Below, piece after piece: positions 16,524 through 25,477 of a DNA stretch of 64,000 nucleotides. Source of the DNA: Embleya hyalina. Its GTDB lineage: Bacteria > Actinomycetota > Actinomycetes > Streptomycetales > Streptomycetaceae. The notes under the pieces are model-generated. The model worked only from the letters and a program-made list of their open reading frames with translations, was not told where the DNA came from and did not search any database. The first letter of the stretch is position 1; every line of letters begins with the position of its first letter. The stretch is taken from NCBI RefSeq assembly GCF_003967355.1, contig NZ_BIFH01000043.1:1-64000 (forward strand). Direction: 5' to 3'. Made by a program: the position numbers and the translations under genes.

Positions 16524-17837
16524 ATGAGCAGGATCGACAGCCGCAAGGACCGGCGACGGGGCCGAGCACGCGTGGTCGATGCCGATCACCCGGCCGAGTC
16601 CGGCGCGATCGACGCGACGGACGCGACGGGCGCGATCGACGTCGATCCGGGCGGCGACGAGGACGCGGCGGTGATCGTCGCCGCGTCCACCGTGCTCTCC
16701 GAGGCCCCGCCCGAACACGACTCGGTCGACGACGACGGCGAGTACGCCGACGACATCGACCTCGACGGCGAGTACGACCCCGACGGCGAGGGTGCCCTGG
16801 CCCCGGGGCGGGAACGCCCGCTGCTCGGCCGGCGGCGGCCGGACACCATCGCGGTGTTGTTGTTCGCCAACTCGCCGATCCTGGAGAGTTCGATCCCGAT
16901 ATCGGTGTTCGGGGTCGATCGACGCGACGCCGGCGTGCCGAACTACCGATTACTGGTATGTGCGGCCGAACCCGGACCGCTCCGCACCACCGGCGGCGTC
17001 GAGCTGATAGCGCCGTACGGCCTCGACGCGCTGGCTCGGGCCGGCACCGTGATCGTGCCCGCGTGGCACTCGCCGTCGCGGATGCCGCCGCCGCCCGTCC
17101 TGGAGGCGCTGCGTCGGGCGCACCGCGAGGGAGCCCGGATCGTCGGCCTGTGCGGCGGTGCCTTCGTGCTGGCCGCGGCCGGTCTGCTCGACGACCGTCC
17201 GGCGACCACGCACTGGATGTACGCGCCCGCGCTGGCCAAGCGCTACCCGAAGGTCCGGGTGGACCCGCGCGAGTTGTACGTGGACGACGGCGACATCCTC
17301 ACCAGCGCCGGCACCGCGGCCGGGATCGACCTGTGTCTGCACCTGGTCCGGCTCGACCACGGTCCGGACGCGGCCAACGCGCTCGCCCGGCGCCTGGTCG
17401 TACCCGCGCATCGGATCGGCGGCCAGGCCCAGTACATGGACCTGACCCTGCCCGAGGAGATCAGCGGCGACCCGCTGGCCACGGTGATCTCGTGGGCGCT
17501 GGAGAACCTCGCCGAACGCTTCGACATCGAGCAGTTGGCGACCCGCGCGTACATGAGTCGGCGCACCTTCGACCGGCGTTTTCGCACGCTCACCGGCAGC
17601 GCCCCGCTGCAGTGGCTGCTGACCCAGCGGGTGCTCCAGGCGCAACGGCTCCTGGAGACCACCGATCTCCAGGTCGAGGAGATCGCCCGGCGCTGCGGAT
17701 TCCGCTCGCCGGTGGCGCTGCGCGGGCACTTCCGCAAACAACTGGGCGTGCCGCCGGCCTCGTACCGCGAGACGTTCCGCACCCGCGGCCCGGAGGAGAC
17801 CGGGGACGAGGAGGTGTGTGCGCGGGCCGTAGGGTGA
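16524..17837 (+). CDS. adpA: AdpA: AraC/GlxA-family developmental master regulator
   Basis: A 437-residue transcription factor. Residues 112-285 form the DJ-1/PfpI-like dimerisation domain ([30 protein letters not shown]), and residues 325-425 the double AraC HTH ([38 protein letters not shown]), all nearly identical to Streptomyces AdpA/BldH. Leu143 is encoded by TTA (16950-16952), the rare codon read by bldA tRNA, so translation should depend on development. Oligoribonuclease follows, the conserved adpA-ornA order. The family is usually about 400 residues; this one has a roughly 100-residue acidic lead with DGEY repeats. The ATG giving MSRIDSR is preceded by G-rich sequence; a GTG 21 bases upstream is also possible. 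AdpA acts on hundreds of sporulation and antibiotic genes. Confidence 0.95.
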   Translation: MSRIDSRKDRRRGRARVVDADHPAESGAIDATDATGAIDVDPGGDEDAAVIVAASTVLSEAPPEHDSVDDDGEYADDIDLDGEYDPDGEGALAPGRERPLLGRRRPDTIAVLLFANSPILESSIPISVFGVDRRDAGVPNYRLLVCAAEPGPLRTTGGVELIAPYGLDALARAGTVIVPAWHSPSRMPPPPVLEALRRAHREGARIVGLCGGAFVLAAAGLLDDRPATTHWMYAPALAKRYPKVRVDPRELYVDDGDILTSAGTAAGIDLCLHLVRLDHGPDAANALARRLVVPAHRIGGQAQYMDLTLPEEISGDPLATVISWALENLAERFDIEQLATRAYMSRRTFDRRFRTLTGSAPLQWLLTQRVLQAQRLLETTDLQVEEIARRCGFRSPVALRGHFRKQLGVPPASYRETFRTRGPEETGDEEVCARAVG

Positions 17838-17842
17838 CCCCA
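17830..17842 (+). promoter_or_regulatory. Leaderless-type -10 for ornA inside the end of adpA
   Basis: TAGGGT (17830-17835) overlaps the adpA stop codon and lies six bases before the ornA ATG (17842). This is the same TANNNT-N6-start layout seen at the LysR gene. No good -35 is visible. It suggests that ornA can be expressed independently of adpA. Confidence 0.5.
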
Positions 17843-18453
17843 TGAACGACCGCTTGGTCTGGATCGACTGTGAGATGACCGGACTCGACCTGTCCCGGGA
17901 CGCGTTGGTGGAGGTGGCGGCTCTCGTCACCGACTCCGAGCTCAACATTCTGGGCGACGGGGTCGATGTCGTGATCCGCCCGCCCGCCGAGGCGTTGGCC
18001 GGCATGCCCGATGTGGTGCGCAAGATGCACACCGCTTCAGGTCTGCTGGACGAGCTGGAGGCGGGCGTGAGCCTGGCCGAGGCCGAGGCCGAGGTGCTGC
18101 GCTACATCAAGGCGCACGTGCCCGACGGCCGCAAGGCGCCGCTGTGCGGGAACTCGATCGGCACCGACCGGGGCTTCCTGGCTCGGGACATGCTCGACCT
18201 CGACGCCTATCTGCACTACCGGGTGATCGACGTCTCCTCGATCAAGGAGTTGGCCCGCCGCTGGTATCCGAGGGTCTACTTCCAGAGCCCCCCGAAGGCC
18301 GGCAACCACCGCGCGCTGGCCGACATCCACGAGAGCATCGAGGAACTGCGCTACTACCGCGAGGCGATCTTCGTCCCGGAGCCGGGACCGGACAGCGACA
18401 CCGCCAAGGCGATCGCCGCCCGGTACGGCCACAAGCCGGCCGAACACGCCTGA
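17842..18453 (+). CDS. orn: Oligoribonuclease
   Basis: A 203-residue DEDDh 3'-5' exoribonuclease that degrades short RNAs, including the dinucleotide pGpG from c-di-GMP turnover. Catalytic residues visible: [10 protein letters not shown] (Asp9, Glu11), [11 protein letters not shown] (Asp near 112), and the His-Asp pair in NHRALADI near 157-162. Length and sequence are standard. It starts four bases after adpA. In Streptomyces this linkage is conserved, and loss of ornA slows growth and impairs development. Confidence 0.96.
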   Translation: MNDRLVWIDCEMTGLDLSRDALVEVAALVTDSELNILGDGVDVVIRPPAEALAGMPDVVRKMHTASGLLDELEAGVSLAEAEAEVLRYIKAHVPDGRKAPLCGNSIGTDRGFLARDMLDLDAYLHYRVIDVSSIKELARRWYPRVYFQSPPKAGNHRALADIHESIEELRYYREAIFVPEPGPDSDTAKAIAARYGHKPAEHA

Positions 18454-18602
18454 GGCCGGGCTCGAGCCCGCTCGAATCCGGCTCGCGCGTGCTTCGCGTC
18501 GGGCTCGCGCGCCCCCGGAGACCACCGCGCCGAAACCCTGCGGCGAGCAGCCTCCGCGAGCCTGTACACTTTTCCTCGCCGGGACGGAAACGCCACGGCG
18601 AT

Positions 18603-18676
18603 GGTGGGTGTAGCTCAGCTGGTAGAGCACCTGGTTGTGGTCCAGGAAGTCGCGGGTTCAAGTCCCGTCACTCACC
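18603..18676 (+). tRNA. tRNA-His (GTG)
   Basis: A full cloverleaf can be folded: acceptor GTGGGTG with CACTCAC, D-stem GCTC/GAGC, anticodon stem CCTGG/CCAGG around loop TTGTGGT (anticodon GTG), and T-stem GCGGG/CCCGT. The extra G at 18603 pairs with C73 (18676), the tRNA-His identity feature. CCA is not encoded (CCG follows). TACACT at 18565-18570 is a likely -10. Confidence 0.97.
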
Positions 18677-18683
18677 CCGAGAA

Positions 18684-18713
18684 GGCCCCGAGACACGTGA
18701 GTGTCTCGGGGCC
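18684..18713 (+). terminator. Terminator after tRNA-His
   Basis: A perfect 13-bp stem GGCCCCGAGACAC/GTGTCTCGGGGCC with loop GTGA begins eight bases after the tRNA. A short T-run follows at about 18721-18724. Confidence 0.85.
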
Positions 18714-18842
18714 TCGTGCGTTTTCGGGGGCTTGTCGCCGGATCGCGCCCGATGTCGGCGTTCGCGTTGTGTGTGGCGGCGCGCGCGGCGTAGCGTGCCG
18801 TCACCTGAGGGTTACGTACGTGTCATCGGGAGGGTTTCGATC

Positions 18843-19145
18843 ATGAGCATCGGCGAGTCGGGGCAGCCTTCGCGGCAACAGCTCGACGACGAGAAGGCCG
18901 CGCTGTACGCCATGGACATCAGTGGTGTCACGTGGATCGGCTACGGCGAGGACACCACCGGCGAGGGGATCGTGGAGACCGCCGAACTGCCCGGCGGGGG
19001 CATGGCGATGCGCAACTCGATCCACCCGGAGGGGCCGATCCTGCGGTTCACCGAGGGCGAGTGGACCGCGTTCGTACTCGGCGTGCGCGACGGGGAGTTC
19101 GACCTGGACCGGCTGGCCGAGCCGCTGCCGGAGCAGCACGGCTGA
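18843..19145 (+). CDS. DUF397 protein
   Basis: A 100-residue protein whose residues 28-90 match DUF397: a W near 30, ETAELPGGGMAMRNSIHPEGPILRF (25 residues; core GGGMAMRNSIHPEGP), and WTAFVLGVRDGEFDLDRL. DUF397 proteins are usually encoded beside an Xre-type HTH regulator and are thought to act as its small partner; no such regulator is adjacent here, so this is an orphan. The ATG at 18843 has GGGAGGG about eight bases upstream. Confidence 0.8.
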   Translation: MSIGESGQPSRQQLDDEKAALYAMDISGVTWIGYGEDTTGEGIVETAELPGGGMAMRNSIHPEGPILRFTEGEWTAFVLGVRDGEFDLDRLAEPLPEQHG

Positions 19146-19262
19146 CACCGCGTCGGATGGACCGGCCGGCTCGACGCGACGGGTCAATCATCCGTTTCGC
19201 CCGTTTGGCGAATCGTGTACCGGTTACTCCTCGGTGGACGTGCCACCGACGGAGGGAAATCC

Positions 19263-19922
19263 GTGTCCACAGCCACCTCCGGGGTGGAGATCAGTGCGGT
19301 CGGCCTGGCGGCGGAGGGCCCGGACGGCGTCATCTTTCGCGACGTGCGCGTGACCGCGCCCGCGGCCGGCCTGACCGTGCTCGCCGGACCCGGCGGCGCC
19401 GGCCGGACCTCGTTGCTCCTCGCGCTCGGCGGCCGATTCCGGACCGTCGCCGGCACCCTGACCGTGGCCGGCGGCCACCGCGCCGCCGACGCCCGCGCGC
19501 ACACCGCGCTGGCCCGGGCCCGCCCGGGCCTGGACCTGGAACCGCACCTGTTCGTCGCCGAGGCGGTCGCCGAACGACAGGCCGTCGACGGCGGCCGGCC
19601 CAGCGGGACCGCGCTCGCGCGGATGTACGACCTGTTGCGGATCGACCCGCCGGGCCACGTCCTGGTCGAGCACCTGTCCGCGGTCGAACAGCTGCTCTTC
19701 TCGGTCGCGCTGGCCGCCGCCGACCGACCCGGCGCGGTCCTGGTCGACGACGTGGACAGCGGCATCGCGGGCGCCGACCTCTCCCGCGCCTGGCGGGCGT
19801 TGCGCGATCTCGCCGACACCGGCACCACCGTGGTGGCCACCGCGACCGCGGCACCGCGCGGCGCCGACGTGGTGGTCGATCTGCCCGGACACCACCTGTA
19901 CCCGAGAGGCGGTATCGCCTGA
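19263..19922 (+). CDS. ABC-type ATPase subunit, degenerate signature
   Basis: A 219-residue ABC ATPase-like protein. Walker A is GPGGAGRTSL near 46-55 (Arg replaces the usual Lys, so ATP hydrolysis is questionable), the signature reads HLSAVEQ near 139 instead of LSGGQ, and Walker B is AVLVDDVDS near 160. The GTG at 19263 has GGAGGG seven bases upstream; the longer reading adds 16 residues without a ribosome site. Its stop overlaps the ATG of the YhgE/Pip-like membrane gene, so the two are co-translated and presumably form one exporter-like complex. Confidence 0.78.
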   Translation: MSTATSGVEISAVGLAAEGPDGVIFRDVRVTAPAAGLTVLAGPGGAGRTSLLLALGGRFRTVAGTLTVAGGHRAADARAHTALARARPGLDLEPHLFVAEAVAERQAVDGGRPSGTALARMYDLLRIDPPGHVLVEHLSAVEQLLFSVALAAADRPGAVLVDDVDSGIAGADLSRAWRALRDLADTGTTVVATATAAPRGADVVVDLPGHHLYPRGGIA

Positions 19923-21283
19923 TGGGTGTGCTGCGCCTGGCCTGGTTCGAACTGCGGCGCTTCCGGGGCCCGTTGCCCCGGCTGGTCCCGGTCATGCTGA
20001 TGCTGGTGCCGACCCTGTACGGGGCCCTGTACCTGTGGTCCAACTGGGATCCGTACGGCCGACTGCACCAGGTGCCGGTCGCGTTCGTGAACGAGGACCG
20101 GCCGGTCGACGCGCGCGGGCAGCACATCGACGCGGGTGGTCGGCTGACCGAGGTGATCCGCCACGACCAGAACTTCAAGTGGAAGGTCACCGACGCCGAG
20201 GCCGCCCGGGAGGGTCTGGACGACGGCGACTATCACTTCGTGGTCACCGTGCCCCCCGACTTCAGCGCCACGCTGGCCACCACCGCGTCCGCCGAGCCGC
20301 GTCAGGCCAAGCTGCTGATGACGCTCGACGACGCCAACGGCTTCATCATCGGCAAGATGGCCGAGGTCGCCAAGACGCAACTCCAGCAGCAGATCTCGGC
20401 GACCACGCAGAGCACGCTGGTGCAGCAGTTGTACGGGGAGACCGGCACGCTCAAGGCGCAATTGGCCGGGTCGGCCGACGGCGCGCGGCAACTCGCGGCG
20501 AACGCGGGCAGTGTGCCCCCGGAGCAGACCCGACAGGGTGCCGCGCAACTGGCCGACGGGCTGGCGCGACTGGACGCGGCGGTACCGGCGCCGCCGCCGG
20601 CGCAGTCCGCGGGGGCGGACGCGCGGGTGCTCGGTGCGCCGGTGGTGATCGAGGTGCGCAACCTGCATCCGGCGGTGCTGTACGGGCGAGGGCTCGCGCC
20701 GTTCTTCTTCGGGATCGCGCTGTGGGTGTTCGGCCTGGTCGGCTATCTGCTGCTGCGGCCGTACAACCCGCGCGCGCTCGCCGGGCGGGCCGGCGCGGTC
20801 AAGGTGGCGATCGCCGGGTGGCTGCCGGCCGCCGCGCTCGGCGTGCTCGGCGCGTTCGTCCTGTACGCGGTGGTCCAGCTGGGCCTGAGCCTGGACGCCG
20901 ACGATCCGGGCCTGAGTCTGCTGCTGATCGCGCTGGCGGCGGTGACCTTCGTGGCCATCGCGCAGTTCCTGCGGGCCGCGCTCGGCGCGGTGGGCGACGT
21001 GCTGATCCTGGTCCTGTTGATGCTCCAGCTCACCTCGTGCGGCGGACTGTATCCGGTCACCACCACCCCCGAGCCGTTCCAGGCGCTGCATCCGGTGTTG
21101 CCGATGACCTACCTGGTGAACGGGTTGCGCATCACCCTCACGGGTGGTCAGGGCGAGCGTTTGGGGGTCGCCTTCGCGGTGCTCGGCGCGTACCTCGTGG
21201 TGGCGCTGATCGCGACCGTTTTCGTGGTCCGGCACAAGCGGATGTGGACCATGGCCGGGCTGAAACCGTCCGTGGAGTTGTGA
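19922..21283 (+). CDS. YhgE/Pip-family (ABC-2-like) membrane protein
   Basis: A 453-residue membrane protein with one N-terminal helix (residues 20-43), a large extracytoplasmic part (45-245) and five or six helices from 255 to 445. The start (LAWFELRRFRGPLPRLVP, GALYLWSNWDPYG) and the C-terminal LTSCGGLYPVTTTPEPFQALHPVLPMTYLVNGLR block (core FQALHPVLPMTYLVNGLR) are typical of YhgE/Pip proteins. The usual extracytoplasmic coiled coil is much reduced. It is coupled (TGATG overlap) to the preceding ATPase. Homologues include the EsaA-like and phage-receptor families; the cargo here is unknown. Confidence 0.85.
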   Translation: MGVLRLAWFELRRFRGPLPRLVPVMLMLVPTLYGALYLWSNWDPYGRLHQVPVAFVNEDRPVDARGQHIDAGGRLTEVIRHDQNFKWKVTDAEAAREGLDDGDYHFVVTVPPDFSATLATTASAEPRQAKLLMTLDDANGFIIGKMAEVAKTQLQQQISATTQSTLVQQLYGETGTLKAQLAGSADGARQLAANAGSVPPEQTRQGAAQLADGLARLDAAVPAPPPAQSAGADARVLGAPVVIEVRNLHPAVLYGRGLAPFFFGIALWVFGLVGYLLLRPYNPRALAGRAGAVKVAIAGWLPAAALGVLGAFVLYAVVQLGLSLDADDPGLSLLLIALAAVTFVAIAQFLRAALGAVGDVLILVLLMLQLTSCGGLYPVTTTPEPFQALHPVLPMTYLVNGLRITLTGGQGERLGVAFAVLGAYLVVALIATVFVVRHKRMWTMAGLKPSVEL

Positions 21284-21309
21284 TCACCGGGACTTCGGTG
21301 GGGACGACC

Positions 21310-21341
21310 CGCTCCCCCGTACGGTTGTACTCGGGGGAGCG
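21310..21341 (+). terminator. Hairpin after the YhgE-like gene
   Basis: CGCTCCCCCG (21310-21319) pairs with CGGGGGAGCG (21332-21341); inner bases TAC/GTA extend the stem past a small bulge. It lies 27 bp after the stop codon. Confidence 0.6.
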
Positions 21342-21428
21342 CAACCACGCCCGCTCCGGACACGTCGCCCACAATCAGGGGGTACCGCGGGTTTGCCACC
21401 TGTGGTGGAGGAGGGAGAATCAGCGGCG

Positions 21429-23006
21429 ATGAACGAGCAGGAGATACAGAAACTGAGGGCCGAGGCCGAGACCCGGATGCGGGAACTCGGGCCCGATCAC
21501 CCCGGTTCGCTCGACGCGCGCGCCGCGTGGGCCCGGGTCGTCGGCGACGAGGGCCGGCCCGCGGAGGCCGCCCGGATGTTCGGGGAGCTGGCGGGCGACT
21601 ACGCGCGCGTGCTCGGCGCGCAACATCCCGACACGCTCCTGGCCCGGCACAACCACGCCTACTGCCTGGGTCTGTCCGGCAACGCGGTCACCGCCGAGTC
21701 GCTGGCGCGCGACGTCGCCGCCGACTGTGTCCTGGTGCTCGGCCAGGACGACCCCGAGACGTTGAACGTGCGTGCCGGGTGGGCTCGTTGGATCGGCGAG
21801 GCGGGTGACGCCGCGGGCGCGGCCCGGATGTTGCGACCGATCGTCGAGGAGGCGACCGACGCGCTGGGACCCGTGCACCCCGACACGCTGACCATCCGAC
21901 ACCAGCACGCGCACTGGGTGGGCCGGTCGGGCGAGACGATCCAGGCGGCCCGGTTGATGGCGGCCATCGCGGACGAGCGCGGCGAGGTGCACGAGCCGGA
22001 CGACCCGGCGGCGCTGACCGCCCGGCACGACCGCGCGATGTGGGCGGGCGAGGCGGGCGACGTCTCGGTGGCCCGGGACGCGATGATGCGGCTGGTGGAG
22101 GACGCCACGCGCGTGCTCGGCCCGGACCACCACGACACGCTGGTGATCCGGCACAACCACGCGCACTGGACCGGCGAGTCGGGTGATCCGCTGGGTGCGC
22201 GCACGCTGCTCACCCAGTTGGTCTCGGACTGCTCGCGCGTGCTCGGCGAGCAGCACGCGGACAGCGAGAACGCCCGCCGCGGGCTGATGTGGTGGACGTA
22301 CGGACCCAAGGCCACCGGCCCGGCGCCGGTGTTCGCCACCCCGGTGGGGAACAGCTCGGTCGAGGCGGGGAAGCCGGCGAAGGAGCCGAAGCCGGCCAAA
22401 CCCGCGCGGGTGAAGCAGCCGAAGCCGCCGAAGCCGACCCGGGAGTCGCGGAAGGCGGCGGCCCGGCCGGCGGAGGGCGAGGCGGCGTCGGTGGTCGCGG
22501 CCGAGGCGGCGGTTGCCGCGGCGGGCGCCGCGCCGACTGCTTCGGCGGGTGCCGCGCCCGCCGCTGCGGCGGTTGCTTCGGCGGCGCCCACCGAGGTGGT
22601 GTCGGTCGGCGCTTCGGACCCGGTGTCGCGGCCGGCCGGGCCGGACGAGGAGGTCACCGAGTTCGCCCCGATCGCCGGGCTCACCCCCGACACCGAGCGG
22701 AACGCGGCGGTGTCCGCCGGGCCGGCGGCGCGGGTCGGCCCGGACCGGGAGCCGGAGCCGGCGGCCGAGCCCGAGGCCGAGACCGAGGCCGCCGTACCCG
22801 ACCGGGACGAGGCGCCGGAGGACGTGGCGACCCGGGTGACGAGCGTGGCGCCCGACGACGAGCCGACCCACGTGAGCGTGCCGCCGCGTCCGGCCGTACC
22901 GCCGGCGAAGGGCGCGCCGAAGGCCGGCGAGCCGGCCGACGACACCGACGCGGTTGATGTCGCCGACGCGCCGGATCCCTCCGATACGTCCGACACGAAG
23001 AAGTAG
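21429..23006 (+). CDS. TPR-repeat protein with long disordered C-terminus
   Basis: A 525-residue soluble protein. Residues 8-290 hold about six TPR units of roughly 45 residues with the pattern 'LG.DHPDTL..R...A...G..G....A' (Asp-His-Pro/His-Asp-Thr blocks at each turn). Residues 295-350 are Lys/Pro-rich, and 350-525 are Ala/Pro/Glu-rich, acidic and low in complexity. The kinase at 1971-3755 ends in the same repeat type. TPRs mediate protein contacts; no enzymatic domain is present. The ATG giving MNEQEIQ has GGAGGAGGG about 13 bases upstream. Confidence 0.8.
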   Translation: MNEQEIQKLRAEAETRMRELGPDHPGSLDARAAWARVVGDEGRPAEAARMFGELAGDYARVLGAQHPDTLLARHNHAYCLGLSGNAVTAESLARDVAADCVLVLGQDDPETLNVRAGWARWIGEAGDAAGAARMLRPIVEEATDALGPVHPDTLTIRHQHAHWVGRSGETIQAARLMAAIADERGEVHEPDDPAALTARHDRAMWAGEAGDVSVARDAMMRLVEDATRVLGPDHHDTLVIRHNHAHWTGESGDPLGARTLLTQLVSDCSRVLGEQHADSENARRGLMWWTYGPKATGPAPVFATPVGNSSVEAGKPAKEPKPAKPARVKQPKPPKPTRESRKAAARPAEGEAASVVAAEAAVAAAGAAPTASAGAAPAAAAVASAAPTEVVSVGASDPVSRPAGPDEEVTEFAPIAGLTPDTERNAAVSAGPAARVGPDREPEPAAEPEAETEAAVPDRDEAPEDVATRVTSVAPDDEPTHVSVPPRPAVPPAKGAPKAGEPADDTDAVDVADAPDPSDTSDTKK

Positions 23007-23012
23007 GCACAC

Positions 23013-23056
23013 CACGAGCGGGGCGTCGTCGGGCATCCGACGACGCCCCGCTCGTG
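23013..23056 (+). terminator. Long perfect terminator hairpin
   Basis: A perfect 20-bp stem (23013-23032 with 23037-23056, loop GCAT) begins six bases after the TPR gene stop. Confidence 0.85.
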
Positions 23057-23165
23057 TGTTCGGTGGCCGGGCGACGCCTGATCACGTGGTGTCGTCATAT
23101 GTACGCAACATGCTCGAAACGGGAAAGGTTCAGGATTCAAGACAGGTCGATGGAGGAGGTGTCGC

Positions 23166-23834
23166 GTGTTGTACCGACTGAGGGTGTCGCTGCCCGATCG
23201 ACCGGGGTCGCTCGCGCGGGTCACGCAGCTGCTCGGCGCGGCGGGGGCCGATGTGATGCAGATGACCGTGCTCGAACAGCTCGGCGGCCGGGCCGTGGAC
23301 GAGTTCACCGTCTCCTGGGCGGGCGAGCGGGACGTCGCCGGCCTGGTCCCCATCCTGGAGCGGTCGGCCGGTGTCCGGGTCGAGGGTTGCTGGGCGGCCG
23401 GTGAGGTGCCCGGTTCCGCGCCCGAGTTGGACGTGCTGGGCCAGGTGGCGCGCGACCCCGGCCGGGCGGTGGCCACGCTGGTCGACGCGGCGCCGACGCT
23501 CTTCCACGCCGACTGGGCGGTGGCCACGCGCGGCGGACGCGGTCGACAGCGGGTGTACGCGAGCTGGCGCGCGCCGCGGACGCCGGTGTTGCCCGCGCTC
23601 ACCCCGATGCGGCCGCTGGGCTTCGCCTACGAGGGTGATGCCACCGGCCACGGCGCGGCGGCGCCGATCGGGGCGTCCTGGCTGACGATGTACGTGGTCC
23701 GGCACGAGGGGCCCGCCTTCCATCGCACCGAATTGGACCGGCTGGGCCGCATCGTCGACGTGGCGCTCGGCGTCCTGGGCGAGCGCGGCGCGGCCAAGGC
23801 GACGGGCGCCGGTGTGCGCCCGGGGCCGGCCTGA
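23166..23834 (+). CDS. ACT-domain regulatory protein
   Basis: A 222-residue protein. Residues 1-75 are an ACT domain (LYRLRVSLPDRPGSLARVTQ, then GADVMQMTVLEQ), a small-molecule, often amino-acid, binding fold. The remainder (95-215) resembles an acyl-carrier/GAF-like alpha-beta region with no catalytic motif I recognise. Similar stand-alone ACT proteins occur in Streptomyces without a known function. The GTG at 23166 has GGAGGAGGT six bases upstream, a strong site that decides the start. Confidence 0.8.
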   Translation: MLYRLRVSLPDRPGSLARVTQLLGAAGADVMQMTVLEQLGGRAVDEFTVSWAGERDVAGLVPILERSAGVRVEGCWAAGEVPGSAPELDVLGQVARDPGRAVATLVDAAPTLFHADWAVATRGGRGRQRVYASWRAPRTPVLPALTPMRPLGFAYEGDATGHGAAAPIGASWLTMYVVRHEGPAFHRTELDRLGRIVDVALGVLGERGAAKATGAGVRPGPA

Positions 23835-24026
23835 TCGGGGCGTCGGCACCGGCCGGATGTACCGATTCGCCCGGTCCGCGATTCGGTTTCGACCGAGACG
23901 GGAACCATTTACCGCTATTCGGCGTGTAACGATCGGAACAACGTATGATTGCGTAATTGTGCGCGCACTTCGGGCCATGAGCCGAGCGCACATCGAGCGC
24001 GGGGGCCCGACGAAGGCGACGACGAC

Positions 24027-25307
24027 GTGCAGGACAGGGATGAGACGTCCCCGGGGGCTGCGGCCGTTCCGGGGGCGTCGGCCGAGGAGCCGGGGCCGGA
24101 GAGCCCCAGCCGCATAGAACGGCGCGCCCACGACCGCCGGCGCCGCCGACGGCGCGTCCTCACGTGGATCGGCGGCGGTCTCGTCGCCGTCCTGATCGCC
24201 GCGGGCGGCTTCGGCTGGTGGCTGTACGAGCGCCTGAACGGCAACATCCGCACCCAGGACTTCGCCGACCAGTTGACCGATCGCCCGCCGCCCACGGGCG
24301 CGCTGAACGTGCTGTTGGTGGGGTCCGACTCGCGGGCCGGCGACAACTCCGAGTACGGCCGCGACGACGGCGGCAGTCAGCGCTCGGACACCACGATCCT
24401 GCTGCACGTGCCGCAGGGCCGAAAGAGCGCGACCGCGGTCAGCTTCCCGCGCGATCTGATGGTCGACGTGCCGTCGTGTCGGACCACCTCCGGCGGCACC
24501 CAGCGCGCCTACTTCGGCCAGTTCAACAGCGCGATGGAGGTCGGCGGCGTGCCGTGTGTGGCGGCCACCGTGGAGCGGCTGACCGGTGCCCGGATCGACC
24601 ACCAGATCACCATCGACTTCATCGGCTTCAAGAAGGTCGTGGACGCGCTCGGCGGCGTGCCGATGCACATCGCCCGGCCGATCGACGACAAGGCCGCGCA
24701 CCTGCAACTGCCCGCCGGCGACGTCACGCTGGACGGCGAGCAGGCGCTCGGCTTCGTCCGGGTGCGCAAGAGCCTGGGCGACGGCAGCGACATCCAACGG
24801 ATCGAACGGCAGCAGGAATTCCTCAAGGCGCTGATCAAGAAGGTGCAGGGGGAGAACCTGCTGACCAACCCGGCGAAGGCGTACAACGTGATGGACGCCG
24901 CGACCAAGGCGATCACCACCGACTCCGGGATCAACACCCTGGTCAGCCTGTACGACTTCGCGAACGGCCTGCGCGGGATCCCGCTGGAGAAGATCGACTT
25001 CGTCACCACGCCGCTGACCGACTACGCCCCCGACCCGAACCGGGTGGCGCTCAAACAGCCCGACGCGGCGCACCTGTTCACCGCGCTGCGCGACGGGGCG
25101 CAGGCGCCCACGCCGACCGGGACGGCGCGTCCGACCGACGGCACGGGGGGTGCCGACGCCTTCGGCGGCAACGGCACGGGATCCGGGACGAGCGGCACGG
25201 GGTCGACCGGAACCGCTCGCCCCGGTGCGGGTTCGACCGGATCCGGCCGAAGCGGATCGTCCGGCGGTGCGGGCGCGGGAACGAATCAGGGCACTGCGGG
25301 ACGTTAA
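24027..25307 (+). CDS. LytR-CpsA-Psr (LCP) family cell-wall glycopolymer ligase
   Basis: A 426-residue type II membrane protein: basic cytoplasmic lead (30-43, Arg-rich), one transmembrane helix (44-66), and an extracytoplasmic LCP domain (93-250) with NVLLVGSDSR, RSDTTILLHV and the conserved arginine in SFPRDLMVDVP, then GGVPMHI and GFVRVRKS. The C-terminal 70 residues are a Gly/Ser/Thr-rich tail. LCP enzymes transfer teichoic-acid-like or other polymers from a lipid carrier to peptidoglycan. GTG at 24027 has GAAGG about ten bases upstream. Several LCP paralogues per genome are usual in Streptomyces. Confidence 0.92.
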   Translation: MQDRDETSPGAAAVPGASAEEPGPESPSRIERRAHDRRRRRRRVLTWIGGGLVAVLIAAGGFGWWLYERLNGNIRTQDFADQLTDRPPPTGALNVLLVGSDSRAGDNSEYGRDDGGSQRSDTTILLHVPQGRKSATAVSFPRDLMVDVPSCRTTSGGTQRAYFGQFNSAMEVGGVPCVAATVERLTGARIDHQITIDFIGFKKVVDALGGVPMHIARPIDDKAAHLQLPAGDVTLDGEQALGFVRVRKSLGDGSDIQRIERQQEFLKALIKKVQGENLLTNPAKAYNVMDAATKAITTDSGINTLVSLYDFANGLRGIPLEKIDFVTTPLTDYAPDPNRVALKQPDAAHLFTALRDGAQAPTPTGTARPTDGTGGADAFGGNGTGSGTSGTGSTGTARPGAGSTGSGRSGSSGGAGAGTNQGTAGR

Positions 25308-25477
25308 CCGTCGTCGGTCCGTGCCCCCTGGTCGTTGAACTGTACGGTGCAGGGGTTCGCCGACGCCGCCGCCGATCGGCCCCCGGGGCAGACCCGGTCA
25401 TGGGGCCGCCCGCGACGCTTTACGGTGGACTCGCGAGGGTGCTGGGTGCGGACCGAGGGGCTGGTGGCAGGGGCGCC

